Below, in pieces: positions 23,668 to 32,465 of a stretch of DNA of 64,000 nt; the stretch's first letter is position 1; every line of letters starts with the position of its first letter. The stretch is from HRBIN30 sp964534275. Its GTDB lineage: Bacteria; Desulfobacterota; Binatia; HRBIN30. A program made the translations under genes and the position numbers. The notes beneath the pieces were generated by a model, which was given only the letters and a program-made list of their open reading frames with translations, searched no databases and was not told where the DNA came from. The DNA is taken from the NCBI GenBank assembly GCA_964534275.1, contig CAZHQG010000002.1, positions 124,001 to 188,000 on the forward strand, written 5' to 3'.

Positions 23668-26028
23668 ATGACCAGGGTTCTGGACGAAGCGCTCTTGCAG
23701 AGAATCGATGCGTACTGGAGGGCGGCGAATTACCTCACCGTCGGCCAAATTTATTTGCTCGACAACCCTTTGTTGCGGGAACCCTTGCGGCCCGAGCACA
23801 TTAAACCTCGCCTCCTAGGCCATTGGGGCACTTCGCCTGGGCTCACGTTCATTTACACGCATCTGAATCGAGCAATCGTCGCTCACGACCTGAACATGAT
23901 GTACGTCATCGGGCCTGGCCATGGGGGGCCGGCGATCATCGCCCACACGTATCTCGAGGGAACGTACAGCGAGTTGTACCCCGACGTTGCCCAAGACGAG
24001 GAAGGGCTGCGGCGCTTGTTCAAGCAGTTTTCTTTCCCGGGAGGGGTCCCGAGCCACGTCGCTCCGGAAGTACCAGGGTCCATCCACGAAGGCGGTGAAC
24101 TGGGTTATTCCCTTGCGCACGCCTTTGGTGCCGCTTTCGACAATCCCGACCTGATCGTGGCTTGTGTGGTAGGTGACGGCGAAGCGGAAACCGGCCCGCT
24201 GGCAACGAGCTGGCACTCGAACAAGTTCCTGAATCCTGTGTGCGACGGGGCCGTGTTGCCGATTTTGCATTTGAACGGGTACAAAATCGCCGGGCCCACG
24301 GTCTTAGCCCGAATCCCGCGCGAAGAGCTGGAGTCGCTCCTGCGCGGCTATGGATACGCGCCGCGCTTTGTCACAGGCTCGGATCCTCCCACGATGCACG
24401 AAGCGATGGCCCAAGCTCTAGAGTGGGCAATCGCGAGGATCCGAGAAATCCAAGAGCGTGCACGCGGCGAGGGGGACTCGGCACGGCCGATTTGGCCGAT
24501 GATCGTGCTGGAAACCCCGAAGGGCTGGACCGGACCGAAGGCCGTCGACGGCAAACCGGTGGAAGGTTCGTTTCGCTCCCACCAAGTGCCCCTGTCGCGC
24601 GTGCGCGAAGACCCGGAACAGCTTCGCGCTCTGGAGGCTTGGTTGCGAAGCTACCGGCCTGAGGAGCTGTTCGACGACCGCGGGCGACTGCGGCCGGAGC
24701 TACGCGCCCTCGCCCCAAAAGGAGAACGGCGAATGAGCGCCAACCCCCACGCCAACGGCGGGGTGCTGTTGCGCGACTTGCGTTTGCCAGACTTTCGCGA
24801 GTACGCCGTCCCCGTGCCGCAGCCCGGGGGCACGGTTGCAGAGGCCACGCGCGTACAAGGTGCATTCATCCGCGATGTGCTCCGGCTCAACGCCGAAGCG
24901 CGGAACTTTCGTGTGTTCAGTCCGGACGAAACCACGTCGAATCGCTGGAACGACGTATTCGAAGTGACGAGCCGTTGCTCGGTTGCCGCCATCGAGCCGC
25001 ATGACGAGGCGGTCGCACCCACAGGGCGCGTGATGGAAATGCTGAGCGAACACCAGTGCCAGGGATGGCTCGAGGGCTACTTGCTCACAGGCCGTCACGG
25101 CTTCTTCAACTGTTACGAGGCGTTCATCCACATCGTCGATTCCATGTTCAACCAGCACGCAAAGTGGCTCAAGGTTGCCCGCCACATTCCTTGGCGCAGA
25201 CCCATTGCCGCGCTGAACTACTTGCTCACGTCACACGTGTGGCGGCAAGACCACAACGGCTTCACCCACCAAGATCCGGGCTTCCTCGACATCGTCGTCA
25301 ACAAAAAGGCGGAACTGATTCGGGTGTACTTGCCGCCAGACGCCAACACGCTCTTGTACGTGACCGACAAGTGCCTGCGCAGCCGCGACTGCATCAACGT
25401 GATCGTTGCCGGCAAGCAACCAGCACCGCAGTGGTTCGATATGGATGCCGCAATCAAGCACTGCTCTTCCGGAATCGGGATCCTCCCGTGGGCAAGCAAC
25501 GACGAAGGGAGCGAGCCCGACGTCGTGCTTGCCTGCTGCGGCGACGTACCGACGCTTGAAACACTGGGCGCGGCTTGGCTCTTGCGCCGCTTTATGCCGG
25601 AACTCAAGGTGCGCGTGATCAACGTGGTGGACCTCATGACTCTGCAACCTCGCAGCGAGCACCCGCACGGGCTGACCGATGCGCAGTTCGACGTGCTGTT
25701 TACCACCAACAAGCCCATCATCTTTGCCTTCCACGGCTACCCCTGGCTGATTCATCGCCTGGCATACCGCCGCAGAAATCACCCGAATTTGCATGTGCGC
25801 GGCTACAAGGAGGAAGGCTCGACCACGACGCCCTTCGACATGTGCGTACGGAACGACCTCGACCGTTTCCACTTGGTGGAAGACGTCATCGATCGAGTGC
25901 CCTTCCTCGGAGCACGGAAAGCCTACGTAAAACAAGCGATTCGCGACAAGCTCGTCGAACACCGCGAGTACATCACGAAATACGGCGACGACTTGCCCGA
26001 AATTCGGGACTGGAAGTGGTCGGCTTAA
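23668..26028 (+). CDS. xfp: Xylulose-5-phosphate/fructose-6-phosphate phosphoketolase
   Basis: Thiamine-diphosphate enzyme splitting xylulose-5-P (and often fructose-6-P) with phosphate into acetyl phosphate plus glyceraldehyde-3-P or erythrose-4-P. The 786-residue length is standard. Family segments in order: LLGHWGTSPGLTFIYTHLNR (about residue 50), GPGHGGPA, FPGGVPSHVAPEVPGSIHEG, the ThDP/Mg motif GDGEAETGPLATSWHSNKF near residue 170, SFRSHQVPL, and in the second half TGRHGFFNCYEAFIHIVDSM and LTSHVWRQDHNGFTHQDPGF. No acetate kinase or phosphotransacetylase gene is nearby; formate-THF ligase follows 59 bases downstream. ATG 23668 directly precedes the family start. Confidence 0.96.
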   Translation: MTRVLDEALLQRIDAYWRAANYLTVGQIYLLDNPLLREPLRPEHIKPRLLGHWGTSPGLTFIYTHLNRAIVAHDLNMMYVIGPGHGGPAIIAHTYLEGTYSELYPDVAQDEEGLRRLFKQFSFPGGVPSHVAPEVPGSIHEGGELGYSLAHAFGAAFDNPDLIVACVVGDGEAETGPLATSWHSNKFLNPVCDGAVLPILHLNGYKIAGPTVLARIPREELESLLRGYGYAPRFVTGSDPPTMHEAMAQALEWAIARIREIQERARGEGDSARPIWPMIVLETPKGWTGPKAVDGKPVEGSFRSHQVPLSRVREDPEQLRALEAWLRSYRPEELFDDRGRLRPELRALAPKGERRMSANPHANGGVLLRDLRLPDFREYAVPVPQPGGTVAEATRVQGAFIRDVLRLNAEARNFRVFSPDETTSNRWNDVFEVTSRCSVAAIEPHDEAVAPTGRVMEMLSEHQCQGWLEGYLLTGRHGFFNCYEAFIHIVDSMFNQHAKWLKVARHIPWRRPIAALNYLLTSHVWRQDHNGFTHQDPGFLDIVVNKKAELIRVYLPPDANTLLYVTDKCLRSRDCINVIVAGKQPAPQWFDMDAAIKHCSSGIGILPWASNDEGSEPDVVLACCGDVPTLETLGAAWLLRRFMPELKVRVINVVDLMTLQPRSEHPHGLTDAQFDVLFTTNKPIIFAFHGYPWLIHRLAYRRRNHPNLHVRGYKEEGSTTTPFDMCVRNDLDRFHLVEDVIDRVPFLGARKAYVKQAIRDKLVEHREYITKYGDDLPEIRDWKWSA

Positions 26029-26087
26029 TGCAAGGGACGAGCAGCTAGCCCCTTGGGCGCGGGAGTCGCCGACACAGGAGGAACAAG

Positions 26088-27749
26088 ATGCCTGGAAGCC
26101 AGAGAATGGAGAGCCCTCGGCCAATCGAAGAAGTGGCCGCGGATCTGGGATTGGATGCCAGTGATTTGATGGTCTTTGGTCGGCAAATGGCGAAGGTCGA
26201 AGCACACGCCCTCGAGCGCGGTCGGCGTCGTCCGGAAGAGCCTCGCCTCGTCTTGGTGTCGGGAATTACTCCCACTGCGGCGGGCGAAGGAAAAACGACC
26301 GTGAGTATTGGACTTGCCGACGCATTTCGTTTGCTGGACAAGTCTGTGTGCCTTGCGCTCCGGGAGCCTTCGCTCGGACCATGCTTTGGGGTGAAGGGCG
26401 GGGGTACAGGAGGTGGTGCAGCGAGCTTGGTGCCGGCAGATCGCATCAACCTCCACTTTACCGGGGATTTTCACGCGGTCACGGCTGCCCACAACTTGCT
26501 TGCTGCGATGGTGGACAACCACGTGTACTTCGGGAACCCGCTTGGCATCGATCCGCGGCGGGTTACCTGGAAGCGCGTGCTGGACATGAACGATCGCAGC
26601 TTGCGTTTCATCGTTACGGGGTTGGGCGGACCAGCCCACGGCGTTCCACGCGAGGCAGGGTTCGACATCACGGCGGCGTCGGAAGTGATGGCCATGTTGT
26701 GTCTGGCGCGGGACGCCGAAGATTTGCGTCAGCGGATCGACCGCACGCTGGTTGGCTTCACGTACGATGGCGCACCAGTGACCGCCGGCCAGATCCAAGC
26801 CACTGGAGCGATGCTGGCATTGCTTCGCGACGCGTTGCTCCCGAACCTCGTGCAAACACAGGCAGGAACGCCAGCGCTGGTCCATGGCGGGCCGTTCGCC
26901 AACATCGCCCACGGCTGCAACAGCATCATCGCGACGCGGCTGGCGCTCGATTGCGCCGACTGGGTCATCACCGAGGCGGGTTTCGCCTTCGATCTCGGGG
27001 CGGAGAAATTCTTCGACATCAAATGTGTCACCGCCGGGTTCGATACGGCGGCCGTGGTGCTGGTGACGACCGTGCGGGCGTTAAAACAACACGGAGGCGT
27101 AGCGGCAGCAGACCTCGCTCGGCCGAACCCAGCGGCAGTTGCCAGGGGCTTGCCGAATCTCGACAAGCACGTGGAAAATATCCGCGTGTTTGGCGAGCCT
27201 CCTGTGGTGGCGGTCAACCGATTCACGACGGACACCGAAGAGGAAATCGAGGTCGTACGGCGCCGCTGCGCGGCCCTGGGCGTCCCCATGGCGATCGCCC
27301 AACCGTTCGACCGCGGGGGCGAGGGTTGCGTGACATTGGCGCGCACGGTGATGGCGCACGCGGAAAAACGCAGCAAGCGGTTCCAGCCCCTGTACGACTG
27401 GAACGATCCGGTGCCGCAAAAAATTCTTCGTGTCGCGCAAGCGATGTACGGAGCAAAAGGAGTCCAGTACACCAAAGAAGCAGAGCGCGACTTGGCCCTG
27501 ATTGGCCGCTATGGGTTTGACAAGTTGCCCGTCTGCTTGGCCAAAACACCGACCTCGCTTTCCGATGACCCAAAACGCTTAGGCCGTCCCGCGGATTTTG
27601 ACGTGACCGTTCGTTCCATTCAGCCAGCGACGGGTGCGGGCTTTCTCGTGGTGTTGCTGGGCGACATTTTGCGCATGCCAGGCCTACCAAAGATTCCCTT
27701 GGCAACCAGAATCGATTTGCGCGACGGGAAAATCGTCGGGCTTGCTTGA
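26088..27749 (+). CDS. fhs: Formate-tetrahydrofolate ligase
   Basis: ATP-dependent ligation of formate to tetrahydrofolate giving 10-formyl-THF, feeding one-carbon and purine metabolism; cytoplasmic. It has 553 residues, matching the family. The ATP-binding loop TPTAAGEGKTT is at residues 61-71. LREPSLGPCFGVKGGGTGGG, INLHFTGDFHAVTAAHNLLAA, NLVQTQAGTPALVHGGPFANIAHGCNS and IVGLA-type ends are diagnostic. A consensus AGGAGGAAC site precedes ATG 26088. Co-orientation with phosphoketolase suggests shared transcription and a link between acetyl-phosphate and C1 metabolism. Confidence 0.97.
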   Translation: MPGSQRMESPRPIEEVAADLGLDASDLMVFGRQMAKVEAHALERGRRRPEEPRLVLVSGITPTAAGEGKTTVSIGLADAFRLLDKSVCLALREPSLGPCFGVKGGGTGGGAASLVPADRINLHFTGDFHAVTAAHNLLAAMVDNHVYFGNPLGIDPRRVTWKRVLDMNDRSLRFIVTGLGGPAHGVPREAGFDITAASEVMAMLCLARDAEDLRQRIDRTLVGFTYDGAPVTAGQIQATGAMLALLRDALLPNLVQTQAGTPALVHGGPFANIAHGCNSIIATRLALDCADWVITEAGFAFDLGAEKFFDIKCVTAGFDTAAVVLVTTVRALKQHGGVAAADLARPNPAAVARGLPNLDKHVENIRVFGEPPVVAVNRFTTDTEEEIEVVRRRCAALGVPMAIAQPFDRGGEGCVTLARTVMAHAEKRSKRFQPLYDWNDPVPQKILRVAQAMYGAKGVQYTKEAERDLALIGRYGFDKLPVCLAKTPTSLSDDPKRLGRPADFDVTVRSIQPATGAGFLVVLLGDILRMPGLPKIPLATRIDLRDGKIVGLA

Positions 27750-27778
27750 ACGCTCTGGCTTCGGGCTGGAAGCGAACG

Positions 27779-28720
27779 TTAGCTCTGGACCGCAGCGCAA
27801 AGCGTTTCGGTGGCCCGCTCACGTGCTTGATCGATCGCCCGCTCCCAGGCAGCGGCATCGCGCGTATCGCTGCCTGGAGGAAACAGCAAAGCGCGAGAAG
27901 AGTTCACCACGCCGCCTTCGCGTCCGCGTGGGCCCTGCACGAAGCCTGCTACAGCAGCTTGCGCGCCGGCTCCTTGGGCACCGAAGCCAGGAACAAGGAA
28001 CAAGGCGCTGGGTAAAAGCTCGCGGATGCGTTGGGCATCGGCGGAGTAAGCAGCGCCCACGACAGCCCCCAGGGCAGACCACCCGAGCGAACCACGCAAG
28101 CGTTCGGCGAGCGGGTTCAGTGCCTTGGCGACGCGCTCGAACAGCCGCTCGCCCGCTGACGCGAACTCCTGGAAGTCACGTGCGCCCGGGTTGCTGGTTT
28201 TCACGAGCACGAATACTCCGCCGCCAAATTGCTCCGCCGCTGCGGTGAACGGCTCGAGGGAGTCGATCCCGAGATACGGGTTCACGGTCATGGCCTCGCA
28301 GTACAATGGCGAGGTTGGCGCCAAGTAGGCAGCGTAAGCGGCGGCCGTGGAATCGATGTCGCCCCGTTTTGCGTCGAGGATCACGAGCATCCCGAGTGCC
28401 CGCGCATAGGCCACCGTTCGTTCCAGCACAGCAATGCCTCGGGCCCCCATTTGCTCGAAAAAAGCGATTTGCGGTTTGACCACCGCAACGTGACCTTGGT
28501 AGCGGTCTAGCACCGCGCGGAGGAACGCTTCCACTTGCGGAGGAGTTTGAGGGTCGTTGGCAGTCATGGTACCGCGGCGGAAGAGGGGCGGCATGAGCGG
28601 CAGGTGTGGGTCCAAACCCAAGCACAACGGGTGGCCGAGGGTGCGCGTGCGCTCGATCAAACGATCGGCAAAGTGCAGCGGCGGTCCGCTGCGTTCCTTC
28701 GCTGTGTTGTTGGCGTCCAC
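27779..28720 (-). CDS. pyrF: Orotidine 5'-phosphate decarboxylase (type 2)
   Basis: Last step of UMP synthesis, decarboxylating OMP. The 313-residue length and the motif order LCLGLDPHLPLMP, VAVVKPQIAFFEQMG and LVILDAKRGDI place it in the longer type 2 family found in mycobacteria and myxobacteria. The Lys/Asp pair of the DAKRGDI motif is catalytic. The C-terminal phosphate-gripper segment (VVNSSRALLFPP) is present. It lies 18 bases downstream of the yjbQ-like gene and converges on fhs. Confidence 0.94.
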   Translation of the reverse strand: MDANNTAKERSGPPLHFADRLIERTRTLGHPLCLGLDPHLPLMPPLFRRGTMTANDPQTPPQVEAFLRAVLDRYQGHVAVVKPQIAFFEQMGARGIAVLERTVAYARALGMLVILDAKRGDIDSTAAAYAAYLAPTSPLYCEAMTVNPYLGIDSLEPFTAAAEQFGGGVFVLVKTSNPGARDFQEFASAGERLFERVAKALNPLAERLRGSLGWSALGAVVGAAYSADAQRIRELLPSALFLVPGFGAQGAGAQAAVAGFVQGPRGREGGVVNSSRALLFPPGSDTRDAAAWERAIDQARERATETLCAAVQS

Positions 28721-28738
28721 GTGCTGGTCCCCGAAGCC

Positions 28739-29134
28739 TTAGCGCACTGTCACGATAATCCGGCGTTCTCGCGGACCGTCAAGTTCCGCAAGCATCAAAG
28801 CTTGCCACGTCCCCAAGACCAGCCGCCCCGCATGCACCGGAATCGTCTCGCTCGGCCCGAGCATGGCTGCTTTGATGTGCGCGGCCGCGTTGTTGTCGAT
28901 CCGGTCGTGCCGCCAGATCCCGTGAGGCACGAGCTTGTCGAGGCAGTCGAGAAAGTCCGTGCACACGTTGGGATCGTCGTTTTCGTTGATCACCAAAGCT
29001 GCAGTGGCATGCGCTACGTACACGTGGCAGAGCCCTTCGTCGACGCCGCTCTCGCGGACAATGTCGGCAACCTGCTTCGTGATGTCCACCAGTTCGTGTT
29101 TTCTGTGCGTACGTACCCGAAATTCCCGCTGCAT
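28739..29134 (-). CDS. YjbQ/UPF0047 family protein
   Basis: A 131-residue member of the YjbQ family (UPF0047), annotated in databases as a secondary thiamine-phosphate synthase because overproduced members can replace ThiE; the natural role is unsettled. The family-typical GLCHVYVAHATAALVINEND, HNAAAH-like (NNAAAHIKAAMLGPS) and GTWQALMLAELDGPR are present, with histidines that may bind metal. Length equals the family norm. It is transcribed with pyrF (18-base gap) and lies 94 bases after the SDR gene. Confidence 0.9.
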   Translation of the reverse strand: MQREFRVRTHRKHELVDITKQVADIVRESGVDEGLCHVYVAHATAALVINENDDPNVCTDFLDCLDKLVPHGIWRHDRIDNNAAAHIKAAMLGPSETIPVHAGRLVLGTWQALMLAELDGPRERRIIVTVR

Positions 29135-29228
29135 GTTCGTACCGCGCCTCTTCTTGCGCGGACTGCGATGTTACCCGAGCGGGGTTTGGGCTGCCACCGT
29201 TCGCGGCAGGAACCCGGGTCTCGCACCA

Positions 29229-29978
29229 CTACATCCAAGCGCCGCCGTCGATCCGCAGAATCTTGCCAGTAATGAAGGCTGCATCGTCGCTCGCAAGAAA
29301 CGCTGCTGCCTTGCCGATTTCTTCCGGCGTGCCCGCTCGCCCGAGAGGAATCGTTGCCAGCAATGATTCCCCGTGTGCCCGAATCAGGCGCTCGCCCATG
29401 TCCGTGTGGATCAGCCCGGGCGCAATGGCGTTCACGCGCACCCCGGCGGGGGCGCACTCCTTTGCGAGGGTTTTGGTCAGGGCATTCACAGCCGCTTTGG
29501 CGGCGTAGTAGGGTGCCCCGAACGGAGCACAGAGGTCGGCGCCGATCGACGAGACCAAAATGACCACTCCGGAGCCTTGCTTCACCAGGTGCCCCACCGT
29601 GGCCCGGCACGTATAAAAAGCGCCGTGCAGGTCGACCGCAATGACCTTGTGCCAGTGATCGACGTCGAGTTCCCACACGGGGGCCGGACGCGATGCCACG
29701 CCCGAGTTGGCAACCACGATATCCAAACGACCGAATTCCTTGAGGACCGTATCGGCCATCCGGCGAACTTGCTCCCAGTCGGAAACGTCCGCTTCCACCA
29801 CGGCAGTTCGACGGCCGAGAGCGCGGATTTCCTCTGCGGTAGCCTCGGCAGAAGCTCGCTCACGCCGATAGTGTACGGCCACGTGAGCACCCGCGCGCGC
29901 AAGTTCCAACGCAATCCCGCGACCGATTCCCCGCGACGAACCGGTGACTAACGCAAATTTTCCTGTCAGGTCGGGCAT
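29229..29978 (-). CDS. Short-chain dehydrogenase/reductase, FabG-like
   Basis: NAD(P)H-dependent oxidoreductase of the classical SDR family, 249 residues. The cofactor motif TGSSRGIG is at residues 12-19, NSG (the NAG-motif variant) is near residue 88, and the catalytic Ser-Tyr-Lys set is in VSSIG and YYAAKAA. The C-terminal APGLIHTDM and GKILRIDGGAWM fit the 3-oxoacyl-ACP reductase-like branch, but the substrate cannot be told. ATG 29978 is chosen; the frame upstream has no Rossmann-type sequence. It follows nagZ by 20 bases on the same strand. Confidence 0.92.
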   Translation of the reverse strand: MPDLTGKFALVTGSSRGIGRGIALELARAGAHVAVHYRRERASAEATAEEIRALGRRTAVVEADVSDWEQVRRMADTVLKEFGRLDIVVANSGVASRPAPVWELDVDHWHKVIAVDLHGAFYTCRATVGHLVKQGSGVVILVSSIGADLCAPFGAPYYAAKAAVNALTKTLAKECAPAGVRVNAIAPGLIHTDMGERLIRAHGESLLATIPLGRAGTPEEIGKAAAFLASDDAAFITGKILRIDGGAWM

Positions 29979-29998
29979 GGCAAAAATCTCCTCGCTCC

Positions 29999-31027
29999 CT
30001 AGTCGATCGTTGCTGCCAGCTCGCGGTGCGCGGTGTTGGGAAGAGCACAAGACACCCGCTCACGCGGTAGCAAACGCCGCAGCGCATCCCAGCGTTGGAG
30101 AGCCTTCTCCACGTGCCGGCGAAAAGAGCCCTCCGCAACCGCCTCTTTCAGGGCTTCGGCGACCGCGAGAGCTGCAGCACTCGTTTGGCACACGAGAACT
30201 CCATCTGCTCCGGCACGAATGGAGGCGATTGCTGCTTCGGCCACACCGCCTCGTTCGACAATCGCCCCCATCTCGAGGTCGTCGCTGACCACGACACCCT
30301 CGAAGCCTAGTTCCTCTCGGAGTACCGTGCGCAAAAAATATGGCTCGAGGGTTGCGGGAACATGGCTCCCGACTCCCTCGTACACCACGTGGGCGGTCAT
30401 CAGCATCGGTACAGCGGAAGCAATGGCCTGGCGAAACGGGACGAGCTCGCGCTTGCGCAACAAAATGTCTGGCGTGTCGACCCGCGGTAGGCCGACGTGC
30501 GAGTCCACCACTGTGTCCCCGTGCCCCGGGAAGTGCTTGCCACAGCACAAAATGCCCGCCTCGCGGTAACCCTCGACTTGTGCCGCGCCAAGCCGAGCTA
30601 CAACCAGCGGATCGCTGCTGAACGCACGATCTCCGATCACCGTGTTGTCAGCCCGAGTGAGCACATCGAGGACCGGCGCGAACACCAAGTCGAACCCCAC
30701 ACTGACAAGCTCACGGCCCATGGCGGCAGCGACGCTGCGGGCGAGGTTTGTATCGCCCTTTCGGCCAATTGCTGCTGCGGCGGGGAAGTGCGTGAACGGT
30801 TCGCCTAGACGTACCACCCGCCCTCCCTCGTGGTCGATGGCAACCAGGGGTTGCCAGGGAAGAGCGTGTAAATCGGCAATGAGTTGCTGCAAGGCACCCA
30901 AGCCCGCATGGACGTTGCGGCGAAACAAAATCACGCCGCCCGGCCGCACGCGCTCGAGGAATGTGCGCGTTTCGCCGTCAAGATACGGCCCTGGGATTCC
31001 AACGGTGAGCAGGAAACCGGTTTCCAT
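29999..31027 (-). CDS. nagZ: Beta-N-acetylhexosaminidase, glycoside hydrolase family 3
   Basis: Cytoplasmic NagZ-like enzyme that removes N-acetylglucosamine from muropeptides during cell-wall recycling; 342 residues. Diagnostic motifs are LVAIDHEGGRVVRL near residue 75, the loop CGKHFPGHGDTVVDSHVGLP with the Asp-His catalytic pair, and VVSDDLEMGAI. No signal peptide is seen, in line with cytoplasmic NagZ. ATG 31027 is chosen because family homology begins there (GFLLTVGIPGP); the open frame upstream is not family-like. It lies 35 bases after the Rieske gene. Confidence 0.92.
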   Translation of the reverse strand: METGFLLTVGIPGPYLDGETRTFLERVRPGGVILFRRNVHAGLGALQQLIADLHALPWQPLVAIDHEGGRVVRLGEPFTHFPAAAAIGRKGDTNLARSVAAAMGRELVSVGFDLVFAPVLDVLTRADNTVIGDRAFSSDPLVVARLGAAQVEGYREAGILCCGKHFPGHGDTVVDSHVGLPRVDTPDILLRKRELVPFRQAIASAVPMLMTAHVVYEGVGSHVPATLEPYFLRTVLREELGFEGVVVSDDLEMGAIVERGGVAEAAIASIRAGADGVLVCQTSAAALAVAEALKEAVAEGSFRRHVEKALQRWDALRRLLPRERVSCALPNTAHRELAATID

Positions 31028-31062
31028 TGCCTTGCAGCGTACCGCTCGTGGTGCGGGGAGTA

Positions 31063-31371
31063 TCAGACCCGCACCCAGATATCGTCTCCTTCGATCTTGA
31101 GCTCGAAGTGCTCGACAGACGATTCGCTGTCCTCGAGGCACTCGCCGGTAGTGACATCGTAAGCCCACCCGTGCCATGGGCAAAAGACCGTGTGTCCGTC
31201 GAGTTCCCCTTCCGCCAAAGGTCCTCCCTTGTGCCGGCACGTGTTTTCGATCGCGTAAAACTTTCCGTCACGCGTATGGAACACGGCAATGTGGCGGCCG
31301 TTGACTTCGAAGGCCTTTCCCCGCTGCGGGGGAATCTCGCTCACAGATCCAACGCGAACGAATTCAGGCAT
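31063..31371 (-). CDS. Rieske [2Fe-2S] ferredoxin (NirD/BphF type)
   Basis: A 102-residue stand-alone Rieske protein binding one [2Fe-2S] cluster through Cys45, His47, Cys64 and His67 (CRHKGG and CPWHGW). Such ferredoxins feed electrons to oxygenases or are the small subunits of nitrite-reductase-like enzymes; no oxygenase is adjacent, so its partner is unknown. ATG 31371 follows an AGGAG site 8 bases upstream, and a second in-frame ATG two codons earlier is less well placed. It heads the minus-strand run nagZ-SDR-yjbQ-pyrF. Confidence 0.93.
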   Translation of the reverse strand: MPEFVRVGSVSEIPPQRGKAFEVNGRHIAVFHTRDGKFYAIENTCRHKGGPLAEGELDGHTVFCPWHGWAYDVTTGECLEDSESSVEHFELKIEGDDIWVRV

Positions 31372-31529
31372 AAGCAATCGCTCCTTTGTGGCCGAGATGT
31401 GTGGCCGAAGTGTCTAGTGCGCTGAGCGGTGTGGGTCCAGATGCCCGTCCCCTGCACCATTCTGCGGCCGTTTACTTTACAAGCTCGACTGCCTCGAGTA
31501 TGAGGCCCGTTGGCGACGAGGTATTCGGT

Positions 31530-31727
31530 ATGCAGTTGGAAGTCGACGAAGCGGACGTGCAGTTACTGCAGTCCCTATTGCAAAGTCATGCGGTAACGCT
31601 TTCCCACGAGATCCACAAAGCGGCGACCCGGGAGTTCCGGAAGAAGCTCGAGGAAGAGGAGGCTCGCACGAAAGCGTTGCTGGATCGGCTTCGGGCAATT
31701 GCTGGCCCGGGTGGAACCTCGCGCTGA
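31530..31727 (+). CDS. Small alpha-helical protein, function unknown
   Basis: A 65-residue acidic/basic amphipathic protein: LEVDEADVQLLQSLLQS, then EFRKKLEEEEARTKALLDRL. It resembles short conserved proteins of the pattern (L)x(L)(D/E)LLxxxLxx...(E/D)FRxxLxxxEExLxxLLxxL seen in many bacteria, which probably form a helical hairpin. No function is known. ATG 31530 has GAGGT 8 bases upstream; ATG 31500 in the same frame would add ten residues. The frame further upstream is not protein-like. It stands alone, divergent from the Rieske gene. Confidence 0.65.
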   Translation: MQLEVDEADVQLLQSLLQSHAVTLSHEIHKAATREFRKKLEEEEARTKALLDRLRAIAGPGGTSR

Positions 31728-31991
31728 AAACTTTTTCGATCTGGGCGACTCCGCTTTCGGGACGCGCTGCTGGTCGGCCCGTCACTGCGGAGTCGCTCTG
31801 CGGTTTCCAAGGTCGGCGCGGGTGATGCATGGGCTCAGCACAACTCGCGGTGCGAGGCAGGCGGGCACAGCGTGGGGTTCTCGTTGGGTGGCGCATGCGG
31901 GCAGCGCTAAGCGGGTCGTTGGGCCCGGGGGTCGGAAAAAGATGGTTCCCGGCGTTGAGTATGCCGCCCGTTCGCGGTAAACAACGCCGCT

Positions 31992-32420
31992 GTGACAAAC
32001 CCAGTTCCTAGCGAGATCCGTAATTTAGCTCGGTACCGCGAAGCGCTGCGCAAGCTGTTCCGTGCTACTGAACTCGCAGCGCGAGAGGTGGGCCTGACCC
32101 CCCAACAGCACTTGTTGCTCGTGGGTGCTGCAGGGCTTGGCGGCGCCGAGGGCGTGAGTATCAAGCGCCTCGCGGAATTTCTGCAACTTCGGCACCACAC
32201 GGTGGTGGAGCTGGTGGACCGAGCTGAAGAGCAAGGATACGTGGTCCGCAGGGAAAATCCAGAAAACCGCCGCGAGGTGCTGGTAGCCGTTTCGCCGGCG
32301 GGCCTACGCAAGCTCAAGCAGCTTTCCACGCAGCACCGCCGCGAGTTGGAATTCATGCGGCGGCGGATGGACATTCTGGATATCGAGCGGGTTGGCACGC
32401 GGGGGCCGCGGCGCACCTGA
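31992..32420 (+). CDS. MarR family winged-helix transcriptional regulator
   Basis: A 142-residue MarR-type regulator. The order is an N-terminal dimerisation helix, the recognition core (VSIKRLAEFLQLRHHTVVELVDRAEEQGYV), the wing (RRENPENRREVLVAVSPAG) and a C-terminal helix. It is somewhat short at the C-terminus relative to typical MarR proteins (about 150 residues). The start is a GTG without a clear ribosome site and is therefore less certain; no ATG alternative occurs before the helix-turn-helix. The 264 bases upstream hold no gene. It converges on the slt gene, and no target is evident. Confidence 0.85.
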   Translation: MTNPVPSEIRNLARYREALRKLFRATELAAREVGLTPQQHLLLVGAAGLGGAEGVSIKRLAEFLQLRHHTVVELVDRAEEQGYVVRRENPENRREVLVAVSPAGLRKLKQLSTQHRRELEFMRRRMDILDIERVGTRGPRRT

Positions 32421-32465
32421 AGGATCCTCGGCGCGGCGCGCGGCACCGATGCGCAAGCGGCGCGG

